A stretch of 38,111 nucleotides of DNA, from assembly GCA_002699165.1 (NCBI GenBank), contig PABO01000015.1, positions 29,221 through 67,331 on the forward strand, written 5' to 3'. The translations under genes and the position numbers were made by a program. The notes under the pieces are model-generated. The model saw only the letters and a list, made by a program, of their open reading frames with translations, had not been told where the DNA came from and did no database searches. The stretch is from Chloroflexota bacterium (lineage in GTDB: Bacteria; Chloroflexota; Dehalococcoidia; Lucifugimonadales; Lucifugimonadaceae). This document shows positions 1 to 7,975 of the stretch, piece after piece (within the stretch, counting starts at the first letter, position 1; each line of letters starts with the position of its first letter).

Positions 1-718
1 TTAATTTTATTACTGGCTTTAATTCCATATTTATTTCTCTAAAAACCTCTCCTAAGGTAATTTGATTTTTTGAAACTAAATTTATAGGGCCTTTTAGTTT
101 TTCATTATTAATTATGTGAAGAATTGCTCTTATTGCATCTATTTTAGAAATCCAGGGGAAATAATTTTTTCCTGAACCGATTTTATTGATTCCAATTATG
201 CTGCTGTATTTCTTCATATAAGTATATATGTCTGCATTTTTATCTATTATTGTTCCAAATCTTAAAAAAACAATCCTTGTTTTTTCAAGTTGCTGAATTG
301 ATTCCCATTCTTCTACTAAATCTGCAATTATCCCTCTTCCTTTTGGAGATCTTTCATCAATTATTTCATTTGGTCTATCTCCATAAATCCCACATGCAGA
401 TGCTGAAATTATTAATTTTGGAGGTGTTTTAGAATTCTTAATTGAATTAATCAAAGTTTTAGTAGAGCTAATTCTACTAGACTTTATCTCTGAAAATTTT
501 TTTCTTTTAAATGGATTTATTATTCTTTCACCATTTAAATTTATTATTATTTGAGATTCATCGATTAAGTTTTGAGGTAAAAAATTATTTTGAGGATCCC
601 AAAAATATTTTTTATTTTTATTCCTTAGAAGACAATTTATTTCAAAATTTTCTTTTGAAAGTGCTGATACTAAACTTTTTCCTAAATATCCACTAGAACC
701 ACTTATAGTAATTTTCAT
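1..718 (-). CDS. TIGR01777-family NAD(P)-dependent epimerase (YfcH-like), 3' end cut by window edge
   Basis: This gene is not in the ORF track because it runs off the left edge without a stop. Reading leftward from ATG at 718 gives about 239 residues beginning MKITISGSSGYLGKSL, an extended-SDR Rossmann dinucleotide-binding motif (GxxGxxG, residues 7-13). Features of the TIGR01777/YfcH subfamily follow: an INLNGERI segment near residue 65, then the serine-rich segment with SASACGIYGD near residue 110, and ERSPKGRG. Family members are about 290-300 residues, so roughly 55 C-terminal residues lie outside the window. The substrate of this family is largely unknown; a nucleotide-sugar-epimerase-like fold is established. 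There is no clear Shine-Dalgarno before the ATG. The gene is divergent from the DUF3500 gene, sharing an 87-base AT-rich intergenic region. Confidence 0.85.
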   Translation of the reverse strand, partial: MKITISGSSGYLGKSLVSALSKENFEINCLLRNKNKKYFWDPQNNFLPQNLIDESQIIINLNGERIINPFKRKKFSEIKSSRISSTKTLINSIKNSKTPPKLIISASACGIYGDRPNEIIDERSPKGRGIIADLVEEWESIQQLEKTRIVFLRFGTIIDKNADIYTYMKKYSSIIGINKIGSGKNYFPWISKIDAIRAILHIINNEKLKGPINLVSKNQITLGEVFREINMELKPVIKL

Positions 719-805
719 TATATTTTTTTAAGCTGATATACTTTCAATAAACTTTTTATAGAAAAATAATAATATATATATAAAATAATCTCCAAGAGAA
801 TTAAA

Positions 806-1792
806 ATGCAATATACCCAAAAAATTACAAATATTTCAGATAAATTAGTTGAAATTTTAAATTCATTAGATAATTTTCAATTAAAGAAAATTAATTTTAA
901 ATTTGAAGATGATGAAAGATTTATTTGGTATTACACTCCGCATGAACAAAATGGACTTTTGGTTTTTCAGATGAAACCATATCAACGTAAATTAGTTTAT
1001 GAATTATTGGAACTTACATATTCAAATAAAGGATATCAAACAGCTAAATCAATTATAAATTTAGAATCTATTTTAGGTGATTATGAAGCAAATCACTCAA
1101 ATTCTAACGATGGAGGTAATGGTGCATGGGTTAGATCTGAAGAAAGATACTGGTTAGCTATTTTTGGAGATCCTTCTTCGGATAAACCATGGGGTTACAG
1201 ATTTGGTGGACATCATATAGGTTTAACTGTAAACGTGAAATCTGATTATATTTCTATGCACCCTCTTTTTTTTGGAGCAAATCCAGCAAAGGTTCTTGAA
1301 GGAGAAAAAAAAGGATTTAGGGCACTCAGTCTTGAAGAAGATGTAGCTCGAAAGTTAGTCACATCCCTATCCGAGGATAATAGAAAAATTGCAATTATAA
1401 ACCCAACGGCTCCTCCTGATATATTAACTGCAAATTATAGGAATTTTAATTCCTCAGATTTTAATGCAGGGCTAAATTTCAATAAATTAAATGATAAACA
1501 GAAAGATAATCTTATAGACCTGATTAAGGTGTATACGAATAGATTTACAGAAGAATATGCTCTAAATTATCTAAATCAAATATTAAAAAATGGATTTGAA
1601 AATACAACTTTTGCTTGGTCAGGATCGATTGATATATCAAAAGAGCATTATTATTTTATAAGACATGATAAATTTCTAATTGAGTATGATAATACTCAAA
1701 ACAATGCAAATCATATTCATTCAGTTTTAAGAGATTTCAATGGAGATTATGGAGAAGACATTCTTTCTAAACATTATAATTCTAATCATTAG
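806..1792 (+). CDS. DUF3500 family protein
   Basis: The 328-residue product matches the DUF3500 pattern as I know it: an early WYYTPHEQNGL segment, a central WGYRFGGHHIGLTV block with a Gly-Gly-His-His motif, HPLFFGANPAKV, and a C-terminal SVLRDFNGDYGEDILSKHY. The biochemical role of DUF3500 is not established; the paired histidines and acidic C-terminus could bind metal, but that is inference. There is no signal peptide or membrane segment. The start is ATG with an AGAGAA purine stretch a few bases upstream. It is divergent from the epimerase and overlaps the end of fhs by four bases in convergent orientation, so it is probably a single-gene transcript. Confidence 0.8.
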   Translation: MQYTQKITNISDKLVEILNSLDNFQLKKINFKFEDDERFIWYYTPHEQNGLLVFQMKPYQRKLVYELLELTYSNKGYQTAKSIINLESILGDYEANHSNSNDGGNGAWVRSEERYWLAIFGDPSSDKPWGYRFGGHHIGLTVNVKSDYISMHPLFFGANPAKVLEGEKKGFRALSLEEDVARKLVTSLSEDNRKIAIINPTAPPDILTANYRNFNSSDFNAGLNFNKLNDKQKDNLIDLIKVYTNRFTEEYALNYLNQILKNGFENTTFAWSGSIDISKEHYYFIRHDKFLIEYDNTQNNANHIHSVLRDFNGDYGEDILSKHYNSNH

Positions 1793-3423
1793 GTAGATAG
1801 AATATTTATTATTTCTCCTTCATCGTTAAGATCAATATCGAAAGCATTCGGATTACTAGGGAGACCTGGTAGTGTAATTATGTCTCCAGCTAAAGTTACT
1901 ATTTGTTTAGCCCCTCCAAGTACTCTCACCTCTTTAATTGGGAGTGTGTGACCAGTAGGAGCCCCCCGTAATTTAGAGTCTGCAGAAACAGATAAATGTG
2001 TTTTAGCCATGCAAATAGGAAAATTCCAACCTTGACTCTCAAAAAGCCTTAGCGTTGTTCTTGTCATTGGACTCCATGAAACCTTATCAGCAGAATAAAT
2101 ATTTTTAGCAAGACTTTCAACTTTATCAATTGGACTATCAGAATCTTCGTATAGTAAATTAATTTTTTCATTATTATTTTCTAAACTTGAAATATATTCA
2201 GCTAATTCAATCATTCCGTCTCCACCTTTTGCAAATCCATCAGACTCTATAGCAATAGAGTTATTTTCTTTACAAATATCTTTTATAAGTTCTATTTCTT
2301 CCTTTGTATCGTCTGGAAATTTATTTATTGCAACGACCGATTTTAATCCATATCTAGAAACTATTCTTATAGCATTTTTTAAATTTTCAGCACCGTCAAT
2401 TATAGCTTTTTTATTTTTCTCATTAAGTTTCTTAACATCAACTCCACCATGCCATTTTAATCCTCTAATAGTCGCAACAATTACAGCACAGAAAGGTTTT
2501 GGTCCTCCTTGGCGAACCTTTATATCCATAAATTTTTCGAATCCTAAATCCGCTCCAAATCCAGCTTCAGTTATTACATAATCCGCAAAAGATGATGCTA
2601 TTTGATCTGCTAATATTGATGAGCATCCATGAGCAATATTTCCAAAAGGTCCCATATGCACAATAGCAGGTTGCCCTTCAACTGTTTGAGCTAGATTTGG
2701 TTTGATTGCATCCTTAAGCAATGCCATCATTGATCCTACAGCATTGATCTCTTTAGCCAACACAGGCGTTTTATCTTTCTTCCAACCAACAACGATATTC
2801 CCTAATCTTTCTCTAAGATCGGAATATGAATCAGTTAATGCCAAAATAGCCATTATTTCAGAAGCTGCTGATATATCAAATCCAGTATTCCTTAATGGAG
2901 AAGTATTTTTACCTCCAGTTCCAGCAATAATATTTCTTAAGGATCTATCTTCTGCATCTGTAACCCTTCGCCAAGTTATATTCTCAGGATAAAATTCTTT
3001 GATAGCATTTCTATAAACTGTATTATCTACCATTGCAGCCAATAAATTATGAGCAGATTCCATTGCATGAAAATCACCATTAAAATGTAAATTAATATCA
3101 ACTGCAGGCTCTACGGTAGCCTTTCCTCCGCCTGTTCCTCCTCCTTTATGGCCAAATACTGGTCCTAATGAAGGTTGCCTTATTGTTAATGCCACATTTT
3201 TATTTATTTTTCCTAGGCCTTGAGTTAATCCTATGGCAGTTGTGGATTTCCCTTCACCAAGTGGAGTAGGAGTTATTGCAGTTACAACAACCAATTTAGA
3301 AATTTTATTTTTATTTATATTTTCAAGAGGAATTTTAGCCTTAAATTTCCCGTATAATTCTAATGAATCTTTCTCAATTCCTAATTCATCTGCAATTTGT
3401 TCTATATGTTTAATTTTTTTCAT
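1789..3423 (-). CDS. fhs: Formate--tetrahydrofolate ligase
   Basis: ATP-dependent ligation of formate to tetrahydrofolate, giving 10-formyl-THF for one-carbon metabolism in the cytosol. The sequence has the family nucleotide-binding loop TPTPLGEGKST near residue 50, followed by RQPSLGPVFGHKGGGTGGG, and the conserved C-terminal MCMAKTHLSVSAD-like block (here ICMAKTHLSVSADSKLRGAPTG). The track start at 3447 is a TTG that adds eight residues. The ATG at 3423 gives MKKIKHIEQIADELGI, which aligns with the usual N-terminus and yields 544 residues, close to the family's ~555. The ATG lies inside the end of the MFS gene (14-base overlap), so the two are probably co-transcribed. It complements folD elsewhere in the window. 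The weak ribosome site suggests coupling to upstream translation. Confidence 0.95.
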   Translation of the reverse strand: MKKIKHIEQIADELGIEKDSLELYGKFKAKIPLENINKNKISKLVVVTAITPTPLGEGKSTTAIGLTQGLGKINKNVALTIRQPSLGPVFGHKGGGTGGGKATVEPAVDINLHFNGDFHAMESAHNLLAAMVDNTVYRNAIKEFYPENITWRRVTDAEDRSLRNIIAGTGGKNTSPLRNTGFDISAASEIMAILALTDSYSDLRERLGNIVVGWKKDKTPVLAKEINAVGSMMALLKDAIKPNLAQTVEGQPAIVHMGPFGNIAHGCSSILADQIASSFADYVITEAGFGADLGFEKFMDIKVRQGGPKPFCAVIVATIRGLKWHGGVDVKKLNEKNKKAIIDGAENLKNAIRIVSRYGLKSVVAINKFPDDTKEEIELIKDICKENNSIAIESDGFAKGGDGMIELAEYISSLENNNEKINLLYEDSDSPIDKVESLAKNIYSADKVSWSPMTRTTLRLFESQGWNFPICMAKTHLSVSADSKLRGAPTGHTLPIKEVRVLGGAKQIVTLAGDIITLPGLPSNPNAFDIDLNDEGEIINILST

Positions 3424-4639
3424 AATTTTTTGGATTTTTAATAACAATTATAAGTATACAAGAGATTATACAGAGAGTAGCCATAACAATGAATGAATGG
3501 TAATAGGTATCATATTTGTCATAAAAATAACCAACAATTACAGGAGATATCATCATGCCTATACCCATAGGGAAGGCATTTAATCCTAAAATTGTACCGT
3601 AGTATTTTCCACCGAAAAAATCTCCTCTTAAAGCATGAAATACTGGTGTTCGCATCCCAAAACCTATTCCCCAAAGAATTGAAAATAAAATAACTATTGA
3701 ATAACTACTTGCATATGCAAGTATTACGATAGCTAATGCTTGGACTATAAAAAATATTGGAATAATAATTTTTTTATTAAAAATATCTCCTAATATTCCT
3801 CCTGATAGCTGTCCAAAAAACTGCAGTATAGAAATAATAGGTAAGATTGTACCAGCGGTTATAATATCTAAACCAACGCCATTTTCATCTGTCAAATATA
3901 AAAACAGATGAGCAGAAATTGCTCCAACAGATATATTTGCAAAAAGATGTGATAAAGCTAGTATCCAAAAAGGCTGAGTTTTCATTGCTTCTTTAGGATG
4001 CATATTCGTATCTGAAAAAAATTTTCTTTTAGATTCTTTTAGCTTTTCTAAAAAACTTATATCTGGTCTTTTCTTTATTATGAATGATAATATTGGACCA
4101 GCAATGATAAATATTATAGCTAGATAAATCATTGTTTCTCTCCATCCATTTTTATCAATTGAAAGTACCATCAAGGGTAAAAAAAATCCTCCAAAAGAAC
4201 TTCCTCCAATTACCCAGCTCATAGCTGTAGATCTTTTGTGAGGCATCCAAACATTAACTGCGGACATTGAGGGTACAAAACCTCCAATACTTACACCAAT
4301 TGATACCAATAAATAAGATAAGTAATAAAACAAAATCGTATTAATAGTACTAAGCCAAAATAAACCTAAGCTAGCAACAAAAAATCCAATAAGAATCATC
4401 TTCCATGCACCAAATCTATCTGTAAGAAATCCTTCAAGAGGCCCCAGTAAAGCTCCTCCGAATCTACCAAATGATGCGACTCCTGAAACTACTGTTCTTG
4501 ACCAATTAAATTCATCTTCAATAGCCTTGAAAATAATACTTCCACCACTAAATGTAGGAATACTTGATATAGCAGTATTTAATCCACCAGCAATACTAAT
4601 CCACCATCCATAATAAATTTTTTTTATTTTGCTTTTCAT
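3410..4639 (-). CDS. MFS transporter, oxalate/formate or monocarboxylate antiporter-like
   Basis: Integral membrane protein of about 409 residues with 12 predicted hydrophobic spans. It begins YYGWWISIAGGLNTAISS, typical of the OFA/monocarboxylate branch of the major facilitator superfamily. A loop 2-3 motif GFLTDRFGAWKMI (the MFS G-x-L-x-D-R-x-G signature) sits near residue 68, and a second-half echo GGILGDIFNKK near residue 277. Substrate cannot be read from the sequence; small organic acids are the family guess, and the neighbouring formate-THF ligase makes formate an attractive but unproven candidate. The track start is TTG at 4642; ATG at 4639 is preferred. It lies 58 bases after gpmA, and that gap contains two operator-like palindromes. 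Confidence 0.85.
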   Translation of the reverse strand: MKSKIKKIYYGWWISIAGGLNTAISSIPTFSGGSIIFKAIEDEFNWSRTVVSGVASFGRFGGALLGPLEGFLTDRFGAWKMILIGFFVASLGLFWLSTINTILFYYLSYLLVSIGVSIGGFVPSMSAVNVWMPHKRSTAMSWVIGGSSFGGFFLPLMVLSIDKNGWRETMIYLAIIFIIAGPILSFIIKKRPDISFLEKLKESKRKFFSDTNMHPKEAMKTQPFWILALSHLFANISVGAISAHLFLYLTDENGVGLDIITAGTILPIISILQFFGQLSGGILGDIFNKKIIIPIFFIVQALAIVILAYASSYSIVILFSILWGIGFGMRTPVFHALRGDFFGGKYYGTILGLNAFPMGIGMMISPVIVGYFYDKYDTYYHSFIVMATLCIISCILIIVIKNPKNYEKN

Positions 4640-4648
4640 CAATTATTA

Positions 4649-4696
4649 CGTGTACACGGTATCATGTATCAATTTACAGGTAAACGTTTCCGTGTA
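4649..4696. promoter_or_regulatory. Operator-like palindromes upstream of the MFS gene
   Basis: The 58-base gap between gpmA and the MFS gene is less AT-rich than other gaps. It carries a perfect palindrome CGTGTACACG (4649-4658) and an imperfect one GGTAAACGTTTCC (4679-4691) with a perfect AAACGTTT core of the sort bound by LacI/PurR-type regulators. TACACGG (4653-4659) and CCGTGTA (4690-4696) also form an inverted pair. This could be control of the permease or a stem after gpmA. There is no T-run to support a terminator. Function is inferred. Confidence 0.35.
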
Positions 4697-4697
4697 G

Positions 4698-5375
4698 TTA
4701 TTTAAATTTTGTAAATACTTTATTTTTATATTTGAAAATTATTGGTTTTCCAGTCTGAATTTCGAGCTTTTCTGTCTCTTTTTCTGACTTATTTTTTATT
4801 ATTTTTATTAAAGCTCTTATGCTATTTCCATGAGCAGCTATCAAAATATTTTTTTCTTCTTCTAATTTATTAAACAAAATTTCATTACAGAATTCTTTTA
4901 CTCTATTTACTGTTTCTTCAAGTGATTCTCCTAGGGGTATTCTAGATTTAGGTATGTTTTTAAAAAGAGGATTCTCTAATTGTTTTTGTTGATCTTTTTT
5001 TTCTAGCAATGGAGGTTTTGTTTTGAAACTTCTTCTCCATTGGAATACTTTTTCTTTTCCAAATTTTGCTGCTGTTTCATCTTTATTTAGACCTTGTAAA
5101 TCTCCATAATGCCTTTCATTTAAGCGCCAGTCTTTTTCTAATTTTACAAACTCATGATTTGATTTATTAAGAATTATTTCACCTGTTTTGATAGCTCTAT
5201 TGAAAATAGAACTATAAGCATTATCTATATTTATTTTGTTATCTAAAATTTCTAAAGCTGCAATTTCAGCCTCTTTGATACCATCATTTGATAAAGAAAT
5301 ATCAGTCCATCCTGTAAATCTATTTTCTACGTTCCATAAACTTTTACCATGCCTGACTAGGATTAATAAGCTCAA
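4698..5375 (-). CDS. gpmA: 2,3-bisphosphoglycerate-dependent phosphoglycerate mutase
   Basis: Interconverts 3- and 2-phosphoglycerate in glycolysis/gluconeogenesis. The catalytic histidine motif LVRHGKSLWN is at the N-terminus; FTGWTDISLS, ERHYGDLQGLNK, WRRSF and the second histidine motif AAHGNSIRAL follow in the order expected for dPGM. The track begins at TTG 5387, but TTG at 5375 is better: a GAGGA Shine-Dalgarno (5381-5385) lies five bases before it, and the protein then starts MSLLILVRHGKS, as usual for the family (225 residues). The gene follows the DUF192 reading frame by 34 bases and precedes the MFS gene, all on the same strand. Confidence 0.95.
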   Translation of the reverse strand: MSLLILVRHGKSLWNVENRFTGWTDISLSNDGIKEAEIAALEILDNKINIDNAYSSIFNRAIKTGEIILNKSNHEFVKLEKDWRLNERHYGDLQGLNKDETAAKFGKEKVFQWRRSFKTKPPLLEKKDQQKQLENPLFKNIPKSRIPLGESLEETVNRVKEFCNEILFNKLEEEKNILIAAHGNSIRALIKIIKNKSEKETEKLEIQTGKPIIFKYKNKVFTKFK

Positions 5376-5409
5376 TTGATTCCTCAAATTTTTAGATACT
5401 GATATATTA

Positions 5410-5962
5410 TCAATTTTTTATAATAAGTCTAAGGTTTTCTTCTTTCTCTAAACTAATTATTTCTTCTAAATATTTATAATCATTTTTTATTTCTAGGACA
5501 TTTATATATTTTTTTGTAGGCAAATAATCATATGATTCTTCTAAACACCTAAATTCAAATCTATTTTTTGTTTCTAATATTTTTCTTGTACAAGGCTCCA
5601 TGCTTGATAAACCAACTGAATTACCAAATTTATCAAAATATATTATTGTAAGAGGGAAATAAGTTTTATACATCCAAAATCCTTTTTGTTCTTGTTCTTG
5701 TTCATATTGGAAAATCATTCCGTCTATATTTGGGCTTAGATCTTCTCTGCACATTAGTCCAAATTTATATTCGTTAATATTTTTACCAAGGTATGTTTCT
5801 AGAGGATAATTAAAGTCTTTAGTTTGGATATTTATTGATATAGATTCATAATTAATTAATTTTTCATCACAACCATTGTAAAAATCAATAATTCGATTAT
5901 CTAATTCACAAGAATTTATAAGTGGTATTACTAGTACAATTAAAAATACTTTTTTTTTTCAT
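5410..5962 (-). CDS. DUF192 lipoprotein, apparent frameshift in an A10 tract at its start
   Basis: The track shows only the last 114 residues (5410-5754). The same frame continues upstream through a lipoprotein signal sequence, VFLIVLVIPLINSC, ending in a lipobox-like INSC cysteine, then about 50 more residues. The DUF192 hallmarks are clear: KFGLMCREDL, GMIFQYE, FWMYKTYFPLTIIYFD. No start codon exists in this frame; an in-frame TGA, the stop of ispH, lies just upstream. The natural start is ATG at 5962, overlapping that stop as ATGA, but it is followed by ten A (5950-5959), which puts it one base out of frame. Nine A would give a 183-residue lipoprotein starting MKKKVFLIVLV. DUF192 function is not well defined. 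It is either a consensus error, a recent frameshift, or expression by slippage on the A-run. Confidence 0.75.
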
Positions 5963-6876
5963 TCATTTAGGAGTTCTTTTACTTTTCTAGGTATCTCAAA
6001 CTTAATATCTTCATCTATATCATCAAACTTATAAACATTTGAAGGGTTAAGTTTTTTTATTATTTCGTAGACTAACTTATCAGGTGTAGATGCTCCTGAA
6101 GTTAATCCTATTTTTTCAATACCTTTCAACCAATCTGGATTTATTTCGTCATAAGAATTTATAAGATATGCTTTTGTCCCTGATTGTATAGATACATCTC
6201 TTAATCTGTTACAATTTGAAGAATTTGAAGCTCCAACTACTAAGATTAAATCAACTTTTTTTGCAAGCTTCACTGTTACTTCTTGTCTATTTGTTGTTGC
6301 ATAACAAATATCATTTCTAATTGTTGCATTAGGGTAAATAGACTTGATTTTATCTACTGTTTGCTGTGTATCTCTAACTGATAATGTAGTTTGAGAAAGG
6401 ACGACGACATCTTTATCTTTTGATTTTTCTTTTTCTAACTGAAATTTTTCTCTATCGTCAATTATCTTCATGTTTGCCTGACCTGAAGTTCCTATAACTT
6501 CTTGATGTCCTTTATGTCCAACTAAGATTATATTTTTACCTTCTCTTGAGTATTTTTTTGCCTCGTTATGAACTTTTGTAACTAAAGGGCAAGTTGCATC
6601 AATCACAGTTATATTTTTTTTCTTTGCTAAAGCATAATCTTCAGGAGGGGAGCCGTGGGCAGAAAATACTACTACAGAATTATTAGGAATATCTTTTACA
6701 TTTTCTACTGTGATTGCTCCTTTAGATTCTACCTCAGAAACAACTACAGGATTATGTACTATTTGATGTTTTACATATACCGGAGAGCCATATTTCTCTA
6801 AAGCAATTTCTACTAAATCAATTGCAAGTACAACTCCGGCACAAAAACCTCTAGGGTTTGCTAAATAAATTTCCAT
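5959..6876 (-). CDS. ispH: 4-Hydroxy-3-methylbut-2-enyl diphosphate reductase
   Basis: Last step of the MEP isoprenoid pathway: a [4Fe-4S] enzyme reducing HMBPP to IPP and DMAPP. The three cluster cysteines are visible: NPRGFCAGV (Cys12), IDATCPLV (about residue 95) and DICYATTNRQ (about 192). The GHKGHQEVIGTSGQ block near residue 120 carries the conserved His and Glu; VFSAHGSPP and GASNSSNCNRL are also typical. Length 305 is normal. ATG start with no strong Shine-Dalgarno; a 17-base perfect palindrome lies just upstream. It is the first gene of a leftward run, and its TGA overlaps the presumed ATG of the DUF192 lipoprotein. Confidence 0.96.
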   Translation of the reverse strand: MEIYLANPRGFCAGVVLAIDLVEIALEKYGSPVYVKHQIVHNPVVVSEVESKGAITVENVKDIPNNSVVVFSAHGSPPEDYALAKKKNITVIDATCPLVTKVHNEAKKYSREGKNIILVGHKGHQEVIGTSGQANMKIIDDREKFQLEKEKSKDKDVVVLSQTTLSVRDTQQTVDKIKSIYPNATIRNDICYATTNRQEVTVKLAKKVDLILVVGASNSSNCNRLRDVSIQSGTKAYLINSYDEINPDWLKGIEKIGLTSGASTPDKLVYEIIKKLNPSNVYKFDDIDEDIKFEIPRKVKELLNE

Positions 6877-6888
6877 ATTTTAAAAAGT

Positions 6889-6905
6889 TTATACTTAAAG
6901 TATAA
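6889..6905. promoter_or_regulatory. Perfect 8-1-8 palindrome upstream of ispH
   Basis: TTATACTT-A-AAGTATAA lies 12 bases upstream of the ispH start, in the 141-base divergent region shared with prs. It contains TATACT, resembling a -10 box on either strand, so it could be a promoter overlapped by a dimeric operator. The rest of the region is almost pure A/T with no other clear signal. Confidence 0.35.
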
Positions 6906-7017
6906 TATTTTTTTTTGATATTACATATATTAGAAAAATTTTAATACTTTTATATTTATAAAATTATTATTTTTAATATTTTTTTTTGATAGATTATGAA
7001 TATACATAAAATTGAAT

Positions 7018-7965
7018 ATGAAAAATACACAAAAAGGTCCATTAATTATTAGTGGGAACGCTCACAATACACTAGCAAAAGATATTGCATCATACATAGG
7101 GCAAGATTTAACTAGGGCAGAGGTATTTAAATTTAATAATGATAATACTTTTGTAAAAATACTTGAAAACGTCAGAGAGCGTGATGTTTTTATAATACAA
7201 CCTACGGCTTTTCCTGTGAATGATAATATAATGGAATTATTGATTATGATAGATGCAGCTAAAAGAGCATCTGCAGGAAGAATAACTGCAGTTATTCCAT
7301 ATTTTTCCTACGCAAGAACAGATAAAAAAGATCAACCTCGGGTTCCTATTACAGGTAGACTGATCGCAGATTTAATAACTACAGCAGGTGCAGATAGAGT
7401 AATGATGATGGATTTACATGCAGGTCAAGTTCAAGGTTTTTTCTCAGCTACAGTTGATGAATTAACTGCATTACCCATACTAGCAAGTTATTTTATAGAT
7501 AAAAAATATGATGATTGGGTTGTAGTATCTCCAGATATTGGAGGAACAAAAAGAGCTAGAGATTTCGCAAATAAATTAGGAGCTCCACTAGCAATTATAG
7601 AAAAAAGAAGAATTGGGAATAAAGATACGGTAGAGACTCTTAATATAATTGGAGAGGTAAAAGATCGATCAGCAATTTTATTTGATGATGAAATAAATAC
7701 AGGCGGAACTATGATAGCGGGTTCAAAAATTTTGAAGGAAAATAATGTTAAAGATGTTTATGTTGCCGCTACACATGGAGTTTTTCCAAATGGGTCTCTT
7801 GAAAAAATAGTAAGCTCAGAGGAAATAAAAGAGATAGTAGTAACAGATAGCTTACCTATTCGGAATGAAAGCTCTAAGCTTAAAATTCTTCCTATTTCTG
7901 AACTTTTAGGAGAAGCTATCAAGCGAACAAATCGTGGTGATTCAGTAGGTGCACTTTTCTTGTAG
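7018..7965 (+). CDS. prs: Ribose-phosphate pyrophosphokinase (PRPP synthetase)
   Basis: Transfers pyrophosphate from ATP to ribose 5-phosphate, supplying PRPP for nucleotide, histidine and NAD synthesis. Family blocks are in order: IIQPTAFPVNDNIMELLIMIDA, the ATP-side IPYFSYARTDKKDQPRVPITG near residue 95, DLHAGQVQGFF near 130, and the PRPP-binding loop FDDEINTGGT near 223, where most class I enzymes have VDDMIDTGGT. At 315 residues it is full length. The track start is TTG at 7012; the ATG two codons later is preferred. Neither has an obvious Shine-Dalgarno. It is divergent from ispH and leads into secA ten bases after its stop. Confidence 0.96.
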   Translation: MKNTQKGPLIISGNAHNTLAKDIASYIGQDLTRAEVFKFNNDNTFVKILENVRERDVFIIQPTAFPVNDNIMELLIMIDAAKRASAGRITAVIPYFSYARTDKKDQPRVPITGRLIADLITTAGADRVMMMDLHAGQVQGFFSATVDELTALPILASYFIDKKYDDWVVVSPDIGGTKRARDFANKLGAPLAIIEKRRIGNKDTVETLNIIGEVKDRSAILFDDEINTGGTMIAGSKILKENNVKDVYVAATHGVFPNGSLEKIVSSEEIKEIVVTDSLPIRNESSKLKILPISELLGEAIKRTNRGDSVGALFL

Positions 7966-7975
7966 TAAATTCTTT

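Noticed and set aside
250-696. ORFs 250..432 and 511..696 on +
   Set aside because: Antisense shadows of the edge-truncated TIGR01777 epimerase, which has clear family motifs.
2702-3496. ORFs on + opposite fhs (2702..2992, 3233..3496)
   Set aside because: Shadows of the fhs frame on the other strand; no ribosome site, no protein-like composition.
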